A stretch of 64,000 nucleotides of DNA from Chitinophaga polysaccharea (GCF_902150045.1 NZ_CABFVU010000002.1:186001-250000); one strand, 5' to 3'. Positions 55,107 through 63,507 are shown, counted from the first letter of the stretch. The notes: generated by a model from the letters alone, not told the origin. Translations and numbers: made by a program.

Positions 55107-56549
55107 TCAACTTGATCCATGAATGTAAGGTGTTCTAAGTTTACCTTCTTTGATGGTAATACCAAGTTTGAACACCGTATTTAATAGCAATTGTTTGCCC
55201 TTTAATTTTGAATTTTTATATACCTCTCCGAGGTTTGAAAGTAATGGCAAATACAGTCTGATTTTATCAATCCTCCCTTTTATCCCTTCGGTACTCATAT
55301 GGTTTAAGCTATCCTCAAGTACAGATCTTTCTTGTCTCAATCGAGCATTCCATTTCTTATACATTGCACCATCTATTTCATCATTAATCAGACGTTCTTC
55401 TAAACGTTCCAATTTATTACAAACCTGTTCCAATTGCTTTTGTCTTTCCGCTACAGCTTGAGTTTTCTCCTCCAACTTGTTTTTAATGTTGGCATTGATT
55501 TTATCGGTCATGATTTTAATTTGCCTATCACTAAAGCTTAGCATATTAAGGATTTTGTCAAAAGATTGATGTAAGGACTCCCCCGGATAATTTTTTGAAG
55601 TATGAATATGACAACGGTAATATAGATAGTATTTACTTTTTCCTTTGGAGTATCCAGCCGTCATGTTATGTCCGCAATAACACTTTAATACTCCTCTTAA
55701 CGGAAAGTCTTCCCTCGGTCGAGTTTTTTTATTCTTTTTAATTCCTAAACGCTCCTGGGCTAGAAGAAATGTCAACTCGGTAATTATAGGTTGATGAATA
55801 CCATTTACTAACTTTTCGGGATTCTTTCTATCAGCATTAACTTTCACCTGACCGTAATAAAGTGGATTAGATACAATATTGTATATTACACTATGGCCGC
55901 TGCGATCAAATCCCATTTTTTTTGCAGCATCTTGAATAATGTATACTGGTGTTCCCTTTACAAATTCTTTAAATATAAAACGGACGATTGCTGCTTTCTC
56001 CTCGTCGATCTCAAGTATACCTTTTCCTGTTGCATCTCGGCTATTCTTATAACCATAAGGGGCTATATTTACATATCTGCCCAATCCTTGTGCTTGCCTT
56101 ATACCATCCTTTGTTCTCTTTCTAATCCTAAGAAGTTCTTGATTGGCGATCAAATATTTGAATGCCCGCTGTATAAAAATATCAGGATCGGCGGTATCAA
56201 GATCTAAATCTTCGTTGGTTGCAAGCACCTTTATATTGAATTTCTCTTCTAGCTCATCTATCTTCATCAGGGCTTCGGTAAGGTTCCTGCTGAACCTATC
56301 ATGGTCCATTATAATAAGATATCTTGCTTTTCCTTTATGTTTCTTGATAAATGATTCTAGGGCCTGATAGTCTGGACGATCAAAGGTGTAACTGCTTTCG
56401 CCGTTATCTGTATAAAAGTTTAATAAATTTAAGCCGTTCCTATCGCAATAATCTTTTATTGATCTTTCCTGATAACTTAAAGAGTATTTTGATTGGTCCC
56501 TGGCGCTTAACCTTCTATATGCAAGTGCATTATTATTTTTCTCCCTCAT
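55107..56549 (-). CDS. large serine recombinase (integrase), 3' end replaced by IS
   Basis: Large serine recombinases integrate and excise mobile elements. The N-terminal catalytic domain has the nucleophile Ser15 in AYRRLSARDQ, then YLIIMDHDRFSRN. The recombinase domain follows (VNIAPYGYKNS, IVSNPLYYGQVKVN). A zinc-ribbon comes next (LKCYCGHNMTAGYS... YRCHIH), then a long coiled coil (KLEEKTQAVAERQKQLEQV). The last residues, IHGSS, come from the inserted IS; the original frame went on for 62 more residues. The lost part lies beyond the coiled coil, so activity may be kept, but this is not certain. Its start overlaps a 49-aa ORF. Confidence 0.92.
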   Translation of the reverse strand: MREKNNNALAYRRLSARDQSKYSLSYQERSIKDYCDRNGLNLLNFYTDNGESSYTFDRPDYQALESFIKKHKGKARYLIIMDHDRFSRNLTEALMKIDELEEKFNIKVLATNEDLDLDTADPDIFIQRAFKYLIANQELLRIRKRTKDGIRQAQGLGRYVNIAPYGYKNSRDATGKGILEIDEEKAAIVRFIFKEFVKGTPVYIIQDAAKKMGFDRSGHSVIYNIVSNPLYYGQVKVNADRKNPEKLVNGIHQPIITELTFLLAQERLGIKKNKKTRPREDFPLRGVLKCYCGHNMTAGYSKGKSKYYLYYRCHIHTSKNYPGESLHQSFDKILNMLSFSDRQIKIMTDKINANIKNKLEEKTQAVAERQKQLEQVCNKLERLEERLINDEIDGAMYKKWNARLRQERSVLEDSLNHMSTEGIKGRIDKIRLYLPLLSNLGEVYKNSKLKGKQLLLNTVFKLGITIKEGKLRTPYIHGSS

Positions 56550-56682
56550 CTCCTATTATTAATTCGATTAAAATTTCGACAACCAAGTCTAAGAGTTCTT
56601 TCTCAGAATTCCCAGTCCATTCATCAGATTTAGCAGGATTTTGGCTCTCTGCCTGACTTAAATAATTCTTGCTTTTCCCCAT
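56533..56682 (-). CDS. 49-aa ORF coupled to the recombinase
   Basis: This short frame begins MGKSKNYLSQAESQNPAKSD and ends EILIELIIGDEGEK. It overlaps the recombinase start by 17 bases, so the stop of one and the start of the other interlock. The C-terminal half is a predicted amphipathic helix (EKELLDLVVEILIELI). I recognise no family. The tight overlap argues that it is translated and helps set recombinase expression. It could act as a directionality factor, but there is no direct evidence. Confidence 0.6.
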   Translation of the reverse strand: MGKSKNYLSQAESQNPAKSDEWTGNSEKELLDLVVEILIELIIGDEGEK

Positions 56683-56701
56683 CACTTAAAACCTTAAATA
56701 A

Positions 56702-56723
56702 ATAGAGCCCTGTAGGGCTCTAT
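56702..56723. terminator. hairpin terminator
   Basis: ATAGAGCCC (56702-56710) and GGGCTCTAT (56715-56723) form a perfect 9-bp stem with loop TGTA. It lies 16 bp past the stop of the 56739 gene and 20 bp before the 49-aa ORF. Confidence 0.7.
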
Positions 56724-56738
56724 AATTATTAAAATTGG

Positions 56739-57047
56739 CTAATTTGATATAGCCTCTTTGTTGAAAACCTTTGGATTATTAGCGCCATATTTTCGGATTG
56801 CATCTTTTAAGTCCATCCACAATCTTATATTGTAATCGGCAAGCTCCTGCAATTCTTCGGGAGTAAGCTTATGAGGATTAAACACCGTTCCAATTTTTTC
56901 ATCTCCGTGTGGGGCACTAAACCCCAATATATTTGGTGTATATGCCTCTGCTATTTCCATGCTTTTACCTATCGCTACGCTATTACCATAAAGCTTTATT
57001 GTTTTACCGTTGCTAAAAGACAAAATGCGTTTTTTAATTTCTGCCAT
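56739..57047 (-). CDS. small protein of unknown function (102 aa)
   Basis: I do not recognise a family. The product is MAEIKKRILSFSNGKTIKLY... with a beta-rich N-terminal half (KTIKLYGNSVAIGKSMEIAEAY) and a helical C-terminal half (LTPEELQELADYNIRLWMDLKDAIR). It lies in the element between the methyltransferase and recombinase genes, with its own terminator. A role in element regulation is possible only by position. Confidence 0.7.
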   Translation of the reverse strand: MAEIKKRILSFSNGKTIKLYGNSVAIGKSMEIAEAYTPNILGFSAPHGDEKIGTVFNPHKLTPEELQELADYNIRLWMDLKDAIRKYGANNPKVFNKEAISN

Positions 57048-57146
57048 ATGCTTCTGTTTTAATATTATCAGATTAAAGTCCTTAATTCCTAGATTAGGAA
57101 AGTGACTATTTTAATTTCAATTGAGTATCAAAAAAATATTGCAATA

Positions 57147-57962
57147 CTATTTAGAAACCTGAATGGGATAATTAGCAATAAGCATTTCAATCTTTTTCTT
57201 AGGATTTCCGCCTTTGATATTTACAGTAACTAACATCTCCTTTTGAATGAAATTCCACTTATGTTTTTTTACAAAACGATCAAGAATTTCTGATGGATAT
57301 GATGACAGGAGAAATTTTCCCTGAATAGAGGAAAGCATTTTTAATAAACCTTCATAGTCCTCTTCTGTATAACCTTTGTAATGACCCATATTAGAGCCAA
57401 TATATGGCGGATCACAATAAAAGAAGGCATCCTTGTGGTCTCGGCTCTGTATTACATAAAGCGCGTCAGCACATTCAATCTGTGTTTTGCGAAGTCGTGC
57501 CAGATAATGTCGGTCAAAACTCTCCCGCTTGACATCAATTCTTTTCGATGTAGAGTTCTGTGTCTTATCAAAGCCGAATGGCCCTTCAAGTTTACCGGAA
57601 AATCCAAGGGCTGAAAGTGTCCATACCGCCCAGGCACGCTTTACTTCATCAAAGAGTTCCGGATTGTGGTAAATTAATGTTGCGGAGTGATGTGCATCCC
57701 TACTGTGCAAGGTCAATTCGATAAGCTGTGCAAGCTCGTCAAATCTTTTGCTGGCAACACGATAAAAATTCATCAATTCCTTATTGGTATCATTGATGAC
57801 CTCTACCTCCGAAGGAGGTTTCATAAAGTAAACTGCACCGCCACCGAAGAAGGGTTCACAATAAAGGATATGCTCAGGTATGAGCGATATGATCCAGGGT
57901 GCCAATGTTTGTTTGCCACCATAATAAGTTAACGGTGGTCTTAATCTTGTTTTTTTCTCCAT
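57147..57962 (-). CDS. D12-class N6-adenine DNA methyltransferase (Dam-like)
   Basis: The enzyme transfers a methyl group from SAM to adenine N6. Motif I is YCEPFFGGGAVYFMKP, and the catalytic motif IV is FFYCDPPYIGSNMGHY with DPPY. The N-terminal PPLTYYGGKQTLAPWI is typical of the class. I take the ATG at 57962 (MEKKTRLRPP) over a GTG at 57968. It is 271 aa, with no restriction endonuclease beside it, so it is probably an orphan methyltransferase protecting the element or modulating its genes. The recognition sequence is unknown. Confidence 0.93.
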   Translation of the reverse strand: MEKKTRLRPPLTYYGGKQTLAPWIISLIPEHILYCEPFFGGGAVYFMKPPSEVEVINDTNKELMNFYRVASKRFDELAQLIELTLHSRDAHHSATLIYHNPELFDEVKRAWAVWTLSALGFSGKLEGPFGFDKTQNSTSKRIDVKRESFDRHYLARLRKTQIECADALYVIQSRDHKDAFFYCDPPYIGSNMGHYKGYTEEDYEGLLKMLSSIQGKFLLSSYPSEILDRFVKKHKWNFIQKEMLVTVNIKGGNPKKKIEMLIANYPIQVSK

Positions 57963-57996
57963 ACCCACTATTCTTGCTCACAATTTTAATTTAGTA

Positions 57997-58917
57997 TTAT
58001 AAGCCCGGCCCTTTTTTGCCTTTGCCGGGCTTTTTGTTCTGTTTCAATTTTGTCCACAATTTCCAATTGACCGTTTTTCCGTTGTTGTCCCGAAATTCAA
58101 GACTTTGGTTACCGGGATCTACATGAATTTTTCCGCCTACGATTCTGCTATTGATCAATAAAGATGTTGCATAAGGCTTTCCATTGCCAAGACCAGTAAG
58201 TATCTCAGATAATTCAATAATATCTGGCTGTTTTAGTAAAGGCATCTGTTTTACAACCTCCGCTACATTGAAATCGGAATAAATTTTCAAATATCCCTTG
58301 TCTTCTTTGAGCCAACATAGTTCCCCCGATTCATTGTTGTTATCCAGATACTTCAACAGGATTCCACCTTGTAGCAATTGTACAGCCTGACCGATATCTA
58401 CATCATTTCCTTTATTATGGATAGGTATTATGATTGTTTTCTCATAAGGTCTTTTATCCGGTAACGGAAGCATTTCTTCCAATGGTGTGTTTGAGAAATA
58501 CTTAATGGCGAGTTTATCGCCGATTTTTTTTGCATTCAGATCCCCGCTATGCCTGAGCTGATCCAGCTTCTCAAATAAACCTAGTAAAGCATCCCTTTTA
58601 TATATTGGGAACAATGCCCATTTGATTTCCTTCATCTGGTTTTCCAGTTCGAGCGTATCAATACCGGCGTGGTTTCCATGTTCAATTGGTACGATAAGCA
58701 TCTTGGCCTCGTAGTCTTCAATGACATAATCACCATTATTTTCTTTTTTAAAACAAAACCGGTAGATCGCATTATTACTCAAACTCGCATCCAGAATATT
58801 AAAGTTGAACTCTTTAGCACTATAGTCAATCTCCTGCCGGGTGATGAATTCATTAAAAGGTAAACCAAGATGGTTCAGGCTTTCAGCCATCGATTCTAAA
58901 TCTTTTGCTCTTATCAT
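57997..58917 (-). CDS. conjugative-element protein of unknown function (306 aa)
   Basis: No family is recognised. The protein is soluble and acidic, with a repeated-looking core (KDALLGLFEKLDQLRHSGDLNAKKIGDKLA). It ends in a basic, glycine-rich tail, KQNKKPGKGKKGPGL, which suits nucleic-acid contact. The segment IVPIEHGNHAGIDTLELENQMKEIKWALF is also notable. It lies 42 bp downstream of the next unknown gene and 35 bp upstream of the methyltransferase, in one run with the tra genes. Confidence 0.75.
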   Translation of the reverse strand: MIRAKDLESMAESLNHLGLPFNEFITRQEIDYSAKEFNFNILDASLSNNAIYRFCFKKENNGDYVIEDYEAKMLIVPIEHGNHAGIDTLELENQMKEIKWALFPIYKRDALLGLFEKLDQLRHSGDLNAKKIGDKLAIKYFSNTPLEEMLPLPDKRPYEKTIIIPIHNKGNDVDIGQAVQLLQGGILLKYLDNNNESGELCWLKEDKGYLKIYSDFNVAEVVKQMPLLKQPDIIELSEILTGLGNGKPYATSLLINSRIVGGKIHVDPGNQSLEFRDNNGKTVNWKLWTKLKQNKKPGKGKKGPGL

Positions 58918-58958
58918 AACATAATAAATTATTTTCTGTTATAGATCTTAGTTTTCCT

Positions 58959-59795
58959 TTATCGCGAGATGCCCTTACTCTGTTTCGGTTTCCATGCCCT
59001 TTTCTGTGGTCCCTGGTTTACCCAAGGCTTTTTTTTTACTTCACCACTATCGGCTACCGTATTACGCTGCTCCTGCTTTACCTGTGGAGGATCAATACTG
59101 ATACCTTTTGCATCCATAAAATTGAGTTTCCCCCTTCTGGCATTTACATTCAGAAAACCATCTTCTTCTTTACCATTCCGGTTCATCACGATTTCGACAG
59201 GAATGGCTTGATGGATATCTTTCACAAGAGCCTCCACACTGGCATAATCTTGTTTAGTCCGGAAGGGAATTTCCGGATTTTCCAATTGTTCTATAATATC
59301 AAAAGATCGCTTAGCATAATAATTGTCGTGATAGCTGTTGAGTAAAAGGTTTCCCTGGTCATCAGTTTTTCCCTCGGGGTCTATTGTTATATAAGCATTA
59401 AACTTGAATTGTTGCGCTTCCTGTCCCTCTTCATTCTGCCGGTATCCAATGATATTCTGCTTAAATACGGCTACATTCTGACCATACTCCATGATTCTAG
59501 CTGCTTCCTGAACGGTAATTTTCCAGGAAGACTTAACCGATATTTGTGCCATGACCTCATCTTCGTTCATTAGCGTTGCCTGATACCGGTTAAAGAAATA
59601 ACGGTCGTCTTCCTTATGTTTATTGAAGGAGAGCTGGCATAATACAGTCCGGTCTTCATCCAGACGTTCCGAATAATGGAGAACAAAATCCGTTTTACCC
59701 TCTTTCATGTTTTTTTCCAGTTCAGGGAAAATACTGGGATCGAATCCTCTAATACCCACTGTTGTCTTCAGGTTTTCAAAATTTTCTTCTTGCAT
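58959..59795 (-). CDS. conjugative-element protein of unknown function (278 aa)
   Basis: No named domain is recognised. The N-terminal half contains TVGIRGFDPSIFPELEKNMKEGKTDFVLHY and RYFFNRYQATLMN, a beta-rich pattern. It is followed by VQEAARIMEYGQNVAVFKQNI. The C-terminus is basic and low-complexity (KKKPWVNQGPQKRAWKPKQSKG), like that of the neighbouring 306-aa protein. The two may be distant relatives or partners. It lies 25 bp after the 59821 gene. Confidence 0.75.
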   Translation of the reverse strand: MQEENFENLKTTVGIRGFDPSIFPELEKNMKEGKTDFVLHYSERLDEDRTVLCQLSFNKHKEDDRYFFNRYQATLMNEDEVMAQISVKSSWKITVQEAARIMEYGQNVAVFKQNIIGYRQNEEGQEAQQFKFNAYITIDPEGKTDDQGNLLLNSYHDNYYAKRSFDIIEQLENPEIPFRTKQDYASVEALVKDIHQAIPVEIVMNRNGKEEDGFLNVNARRGKLNFMDAKGISIDPPQVKQEQRNTVADSGEVKKKPWVNQGPQKRAWKPKQSKGISR

Positions 59796-59820
59796 AATAT
59801 ATAGTATTTAAACTGTTCAA

Positions 59821-60360
59821 TTAAATAGATGGCCCTTTAAATTTTTGCTGGTCATTGTTTACACTGCGTTGCCCCAGATCCGGTCCATAAACCTTCTGAT
59901 GCTGTCCAGCAGCATTATCCGGGGCAGCTTCTTTTGATATATTGAAAGATTCGGATTGCTCCAAAGGTTGCTCCGGCAATTTGATCCTCGTGTTGATGAT
60001 CCGCTCGTCGTTTGCTAATTTGACTCTTTCCAGTTCTTTATTATGGAAAAATAGGTTGTCCAGTCCTTTTGAAACGAGGTAAACCATGCGGGTCAATAGT
60101 CCAGGATACAAGGAACGGACTAGCGAGCCGCGTTGAAACTTCATTACGATCATCAAAGCCTGTTCATCTCGTGTTAACGGCGCTCCGCTATAAACCCTTA
60201 TCAGCCTGTTATACTCTTTGAGCTTCATATTTCTGAATCGTCTGCTTTCAAGATCTTTTTGGCTCAGCTGCTGCTTAAACATGTCCTCCAGCATGTTCCA
60301 TTGTCCAAAATCATTACGGAGGGAATTTTTCATTCCCTGTTTCTCAAGTGTATACTCCAT
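59821..60360 (-). CDS. conjugative-element protein of unknown function (179 aa)
   Basis: From the ATG at 60360 (MEYTLEKQGMKNSLRNDFGQ) the product is 179 aa; a TTG six bases upstream is less likely. The N-terminal 110 residues are helical and basic (LESRRFRNMKLKEYNRLIRVY, LTRMVYLVSKGLDNLFF). The last 60 are polar and probably disordered. It lies 13 bp after the traN stop and so belongs to the tra transcript. I do not recognise a family. Confidence 0.75.
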   Translation of the reverse strand: MEYTLEKQGMKNSLRNDFGQWNMLEDMFKQQLSQKDLESRRFRNMKLKEYNRLIRVYSGAPLTRDEQALMIVMKFQRGSLVRSLYPGLLTRMVYLVSKGLDNLFFHNKELERVKLANDERIINTRIKLPEQPLEQSESFNISKEAAPDNAAGQHQKVYGPDLGQRSVNNDQQKFKGPSI

Positions 60361-60373
60361 GCTCAATTTTTTA

Positions 60374-61198
60374 TCAGTAAGAAAAGGCTTTTGCTTTTAG
60401 CAGTTTCTTTTGGGAGAGGCCGCACTCGAGGTTTCGGTCACCATCAGCTTCATGTAGCGAAATGATCAGGTTCTTGTTCTCAGCTATCGTAAATTTTGAA
60501 AATGCTACAATGATCGATTGGCCTGCTGTCTCCTCCGGCTTTCCTTTATACTGGATATAAATCGGATCGATTTCCGTATTCTGGATTGCTGTACGTTTTG
60601 CTCTTGCCTTATCCCGGATATAAAACTTGGGCTGATAAGCATTGTACCCGATACGGGTATCATTAGTCAAGTTATAGCGAAAGAAGAGAACGTCGTCTTT
60701 GATGAAGATGGCCTCCAGTTTCAATTTTAAACCGTTTGCCTTTACCTTGACACCGGTCATAAATGCAGGCGAACCAAGTACTGTTGCAGCATAGTCCTCT
60801 ATTTCCCGCTCATTGAGGGAAACCCCTTTAAAGCTGGCTTTTGTCTTATACGGTAGTTTGGAAACGTCTATGGTATGTTGGGCGGGTTGAGGACTATATG
60901 AAACACTAAAAGAATAGATCTTACCGTCCGTAGTGACGACATGCAGCGTACTTGCCTGCATTGCGCTATCCAGTGCTTTTACCTTTAGTAGATTGCTTAC
61001 CTTGGCCACTCTTTCCGCTGAAACAGAACGGTCTCCCCGGTCGCCATCTTCAATTGGAGCTGGAAAAATAAGCAGAGTGGTTTTATGCGTTGTAATTTCC
61101 AGTGGATAAGCTCCTGCAATATCAAAGGCTTTTACTTTATTCTGCCCGAAAGCAACCATGCTGCATACAGCAAATAATAATGAGAATACTAATTTCAT
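60374..61198 (-). CDS. traN: conjugative transposon protein TraN (DUF4138)
   Basis: TraN is an exported component of the Bacteroides-type conjugation apparatus. The 274-aa product has a signal peptide (MKLVFSLLFAVCSMVAFGQ). The TraN-type beta domain includes TTLLIFPAPIEDGDRGDRSV, VSLNEREIEDYAATVL and DVLFFRYNLTNDTRIGYNAY. It follows traM by 30 bp. The end is cysteine-containing (LECGLSQKKLLKA). Confidence 0.9.
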   Translation of the reverse strand: MKLVFSLLFAVCSMVAFGQNKVKAFDIAGAYPLEITTHKTTLLIFPAPIEDGDRGDRSVSAERVAKVSNLLKVKALDSAMQASTLHVVTTDGKIYSFSVSYSPQPAQHTIDVSKLPYKTKASFKGVSLNEREIEDYAATVLGSPAFMTGVKVKANGLKLKLEAIFIKDDVLFFRYNLTNDTRIGYNAYQPKFYIRDKARAKRTAIQNTEIDPIYIQYKGKPEETAGQSIIVAFSKFTIAENKNLIISLHEADGDRNLECGLSQKKLLKAKAFSY

Positions 61199-61228
61199 CG
61201 TATTGTTTTTAAATGAGGAATTGATTTA

Positions 61229-62494
61229 TTATTCGTTTGCATCGCCGCCTACCAACAGAATTTGTAAGCCTGCATTTACAGTGGCGCGTATAAGTTTCAT
61301 TTTTCTGTTGAACAGACCTTTTGCAGCTTCTATGCCTGCTCCCGCGGCCTGAGCACCAATGGAAGGATCAAGGCTCAGGAGCTGCATACTTTGAACTGCA
61401 CGGTCAGCACCTTCTTTTGCGGCATCGCGAGTAATAGCTCCGGGGATACGAATGCCAGCCATAGCATCAAGCCCATATACAGTTAATCCAACAGGAAAAT
61501 GGCGATTACCCAGTCTTATACCGGAAATGTTGACCATCAACCTTTCTCCTTCGAGGGTACAGGCGCCATAGACCGGAGTACCTTTGGGTATGATTGTCCC
61601 TGCTACGTATATATCCTCATTGAGTTGCAGCTTTAAGCTGGCGCCAGATACAATAGTCTGTGTTTCCGCAACGATGGCACTGATTGACCTGATCTCCATA
61701 CTATCCTTTTCCGGTTTATCATCCAAACTGTAAAATGCGCTCTGTTGTGAATTGAAGACACCATTATTTTCGTGAAAATAATTACCCAAAGCCTGTCCGG
61801 ATATTGGTACTGTATAAGATTCTCTTTTTTTTCCCACCGGAAGTATTCTTCCTCTCTTGGCCAGCGAATAGTCCTTTAGCTTTTCGCGGTACCGCTCAGG
61901 ATGTTGAATATCGAGTACCCTTTCGAGCATTCCATTAAGCTGGTCAAGTTCAGCATCTGGCTGATCGTCGTTATTAGTTGCGTTATTTACGAGCTGTTCG
62001 ATACGCTGGAGCTGTTGGTTGGAGCTGCTGGCGCTTCCTGGTTCTTGCGGGTAATAGTCTGACCTCGAATAATTAGCTTCATTCGGTTGTCGCATCAGCC
62101 TTTCCAGGTCGTCGAGCCTTTGTTGGAGTCTTTGTTCCTGCATATTCTGCGAAGACATAAGATTACCTGAACCCGATGTATTCCAGTCGCCGTTCCAGCC
62201 AAATGGTGCCCCGGTGATGGCGGAATTTGCGGATATAGAATCTTTGTTTACAGATTCTAAAATTGCAGTATCAACGCCATTTTGTTTGTAAAGGCTCAGC
62301 TTGTCCGTATTGGACGTTTTTAGCTGTGCCTCGGGCAATGCAGTATTAAGACCTACCTGTTTTTGCTCGACAGCAGGGGTCGCCTTCCCTCCTCCCAGCG
62401 CCCAGAACGCAAGGCTTATAAAGGGAAGGGTAATGAGTGGTAATACTAACAGCAGTTTGCGAAACCGCAGCTGTTTTTCTGTCATTTGTTCCAT
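61229..62494 (-). CDS. traM: conjugative transposon protein TraM
   Basis: TraM of Bacteroidota elements corresponds to VirB10-type core proteins. The 421-aa product has an N-terminal cytoplasmic stub and one membrane helix (LLLVLPLITLPFISLAFWAL). A long polar linker with coiled coil follows (about 60-250). The conserved C-terminal domain has EDIYVAGTIIPKGTPVYGAC, then NISGIRLGNRHFPVGLTVYGLD and VNAGLQILLVGGDANE. It fits an inner-membrane anchor that spans the periplasm. Confidence 0.93.
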   Translation of the reverse strand: MEQMTEKQLRFRKLLLVLPLITLPFISLAFWALGGGKATPAVEQKQVGLNTALPEAQLKTSNTDKLSLYKQNGVDTAILESVNKDSISANSAITGAPFGWNGDWNTSGSGNLMSSQNMQEQRLQQRLDDLERLMRQPNEANYSRSDYYPQEPGSASSSNQQLQRIEQLVNNATNNDDQPDAELDQLNGMLERVLDIQHPERYREKLKDYSLAKRGRILPVGKKRESYTVPISGQALGNYFHENNGVFNSQQSAFYSLDDKPEKDSMEIRSISAIVAETQTIVSGASLKLQLNEDIYVAGTIIPKGTPVYGACTLEGERLMVNISGIRLGNRHFPVGLTVYGLDAMAGIRIPGAITRDAAKEGADRAVQSMQLLSLDPSIGAQAAGAGIEAAKGLFNRKMKLIRATVNAGLQILLVGGDANE

Positions 62495-62565
62495 ATTTGA
62501 TTGTTTTAAAAATATTATCCTGTTTTAGAATGTATAGCTTAATCGGCTTACTCTATTATCAGAAC

Positions 62566-62793
62566 TTAATCGATAATGGCTGCAATAAGAATATAAATAC
62601 AATAGGCAAACCATAATATCGCCAGAGCGATTAATGTAAGATTTCGCTTTTTGATAGAGATTCTGGCCTGCCAATGATGAAGCCATTTTGCAGCCCTAAG
62701 TTGTAGGTTTACTAATCGCTGGGCTATTGACCTTGCCACCTTCTCTTTAACCGGAGATGGTCGTTGTGGTCTTGATTTTCTAAATAGTATCAT
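62566..62793 (-). CDS. small membrane protein in the traL position
   Basis: The 75-aa protein is strongly basic at its N-terminus (RKSRPQRPSPVKEKVARSIAQRL). It has one C-terminal membrane helix (LTLIALAILWFAYCIYILIAAI). It lies between traK and traM, where Bacteroides elements carry traL, and starts 3 bp after the traK stop. I call it traL-like by position only. Confidence 0.75.
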   Translation of the reverse strand: MILFRKSRPQRPSPVKEKVARSIAQRLVNLQLRAAKWLHHWQARISIKKRNLTLIALAILWFAYCIYILIAAIID

Positions 62794-62796
62794 ACC

Positions 62797-63414
62797 TTAA
62801 CGGTTCTGGAGTTCGATATCCCGATTTTCAATGATGCGCCAGCGTTCTATCAAAAAACCATGCGAATTATTATCTGATCTGCTAACATTCCTTATTGTTC
62901 CTTCCGTTACCAAGCTGCGGGATAGCACTGCTGTTGGCCTTACGATCTTCTGCTTTCCATAATACCTAAACCTATAAGGATATTGCTCCAGATCGATCTG
63001 TACACTGTCAGCTTCTACCTCCTGGCTCATGTTACCGCTGATTACTGAATTGTAATATCCATTTTCTTTAAGGCCCCGATATTGACTGGCAGCAGAACCG
63101 TCGGCCAGGTAAAGGGCTTTAGAAATATTAGCCTCAATGACCTTATCGTCGGGATCAAGAGAAAAGAAATAATGATGAAACATCCGGATATGATCCCTGG
63201 CTTCTACTGCTACATTATCCTTACGTTCTCCAGCTATGGCCTCTAATGCTTTGCCATTGGAAAGAACATAAATCCTTTCTTCAGCGGACCTGACCATCCT
63301 GTAGCTTTCATATACCGTAAAAGCGCAGAGTAAAATGCAGGCGCTGATGATCACATAAGTAAATAACTTTACGTGGCGAAATGCCGATTCTATATTGCTG
63401 AATTGTTTAAACAT
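62797..63414 (-). CDS. traK: conjugative transposon protein TraK
   Basis: TraK is a VirB8-like inner-membrane component. The 205-aa product begins MFKQFSNIESAFRHVKLFTY, has a membrane helix (VIISACILLCAFTVYESYRM), and a periplasmic domain with MFHHYFFSLDPDDKVIEANI, ALYLADGSAASQYRGLKENGYYN and the end GFLIERWRIIENRDIELQNR. It is followed at 3 bp by the traL-like gene. Confidence 0.93.
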   Translation of the reverse strand: MFKQFSNIESAFRHVKLFTYVIISACILLCAFTVYESYRMVRSAEERIYVLSNGKALEAIAGERKDNVAVEARDHIRMFHHYFFSLDPDDKVIEANISKALYLADGSAASQYRGLKENGYYNSVISGNMSQEVEADSVQIDLEQYPYRFRYYGKQKIVRPTAVLSRSLVTEGTIRNVSRSDNNSHGFLIERWRIIENRDIELQNR

Positions 63415-63507
63415 ATCCTTTGTTTCCTCCTCCTCATTTTTAAATTACGAGCAATAACTCCCCCGTTCGGGTCATAGGCCCAAACCACACAATTCTTTAT
63501 TATGGAC

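Larger units (their letters stand above)
53684..55118 (-). mobile_element. ISL3-like (ISAon1-type) insertion sequence, copy 2, 1435 bp
   Basis: The structure is the same as copy 1, exactly 9065 bp away and in the same orientation. The target duplication is ATGAATGT (53676-53683 and 55119-55126), different from that of copy 1, so it inserted independently. It lies 100 bp after tRNA-Glu copy 2 and interrupts the 3' end of the serine recombinase gene. Confidence 0.95.

Noticed and set aside
44611..55126. Composite transposon formed by the two IS copies
   Set aside because: Each IS has its own different 8-bp target duplication (CATATATG and ATGAATGT). They inserted separately and the segment between did not arrive as one unit.
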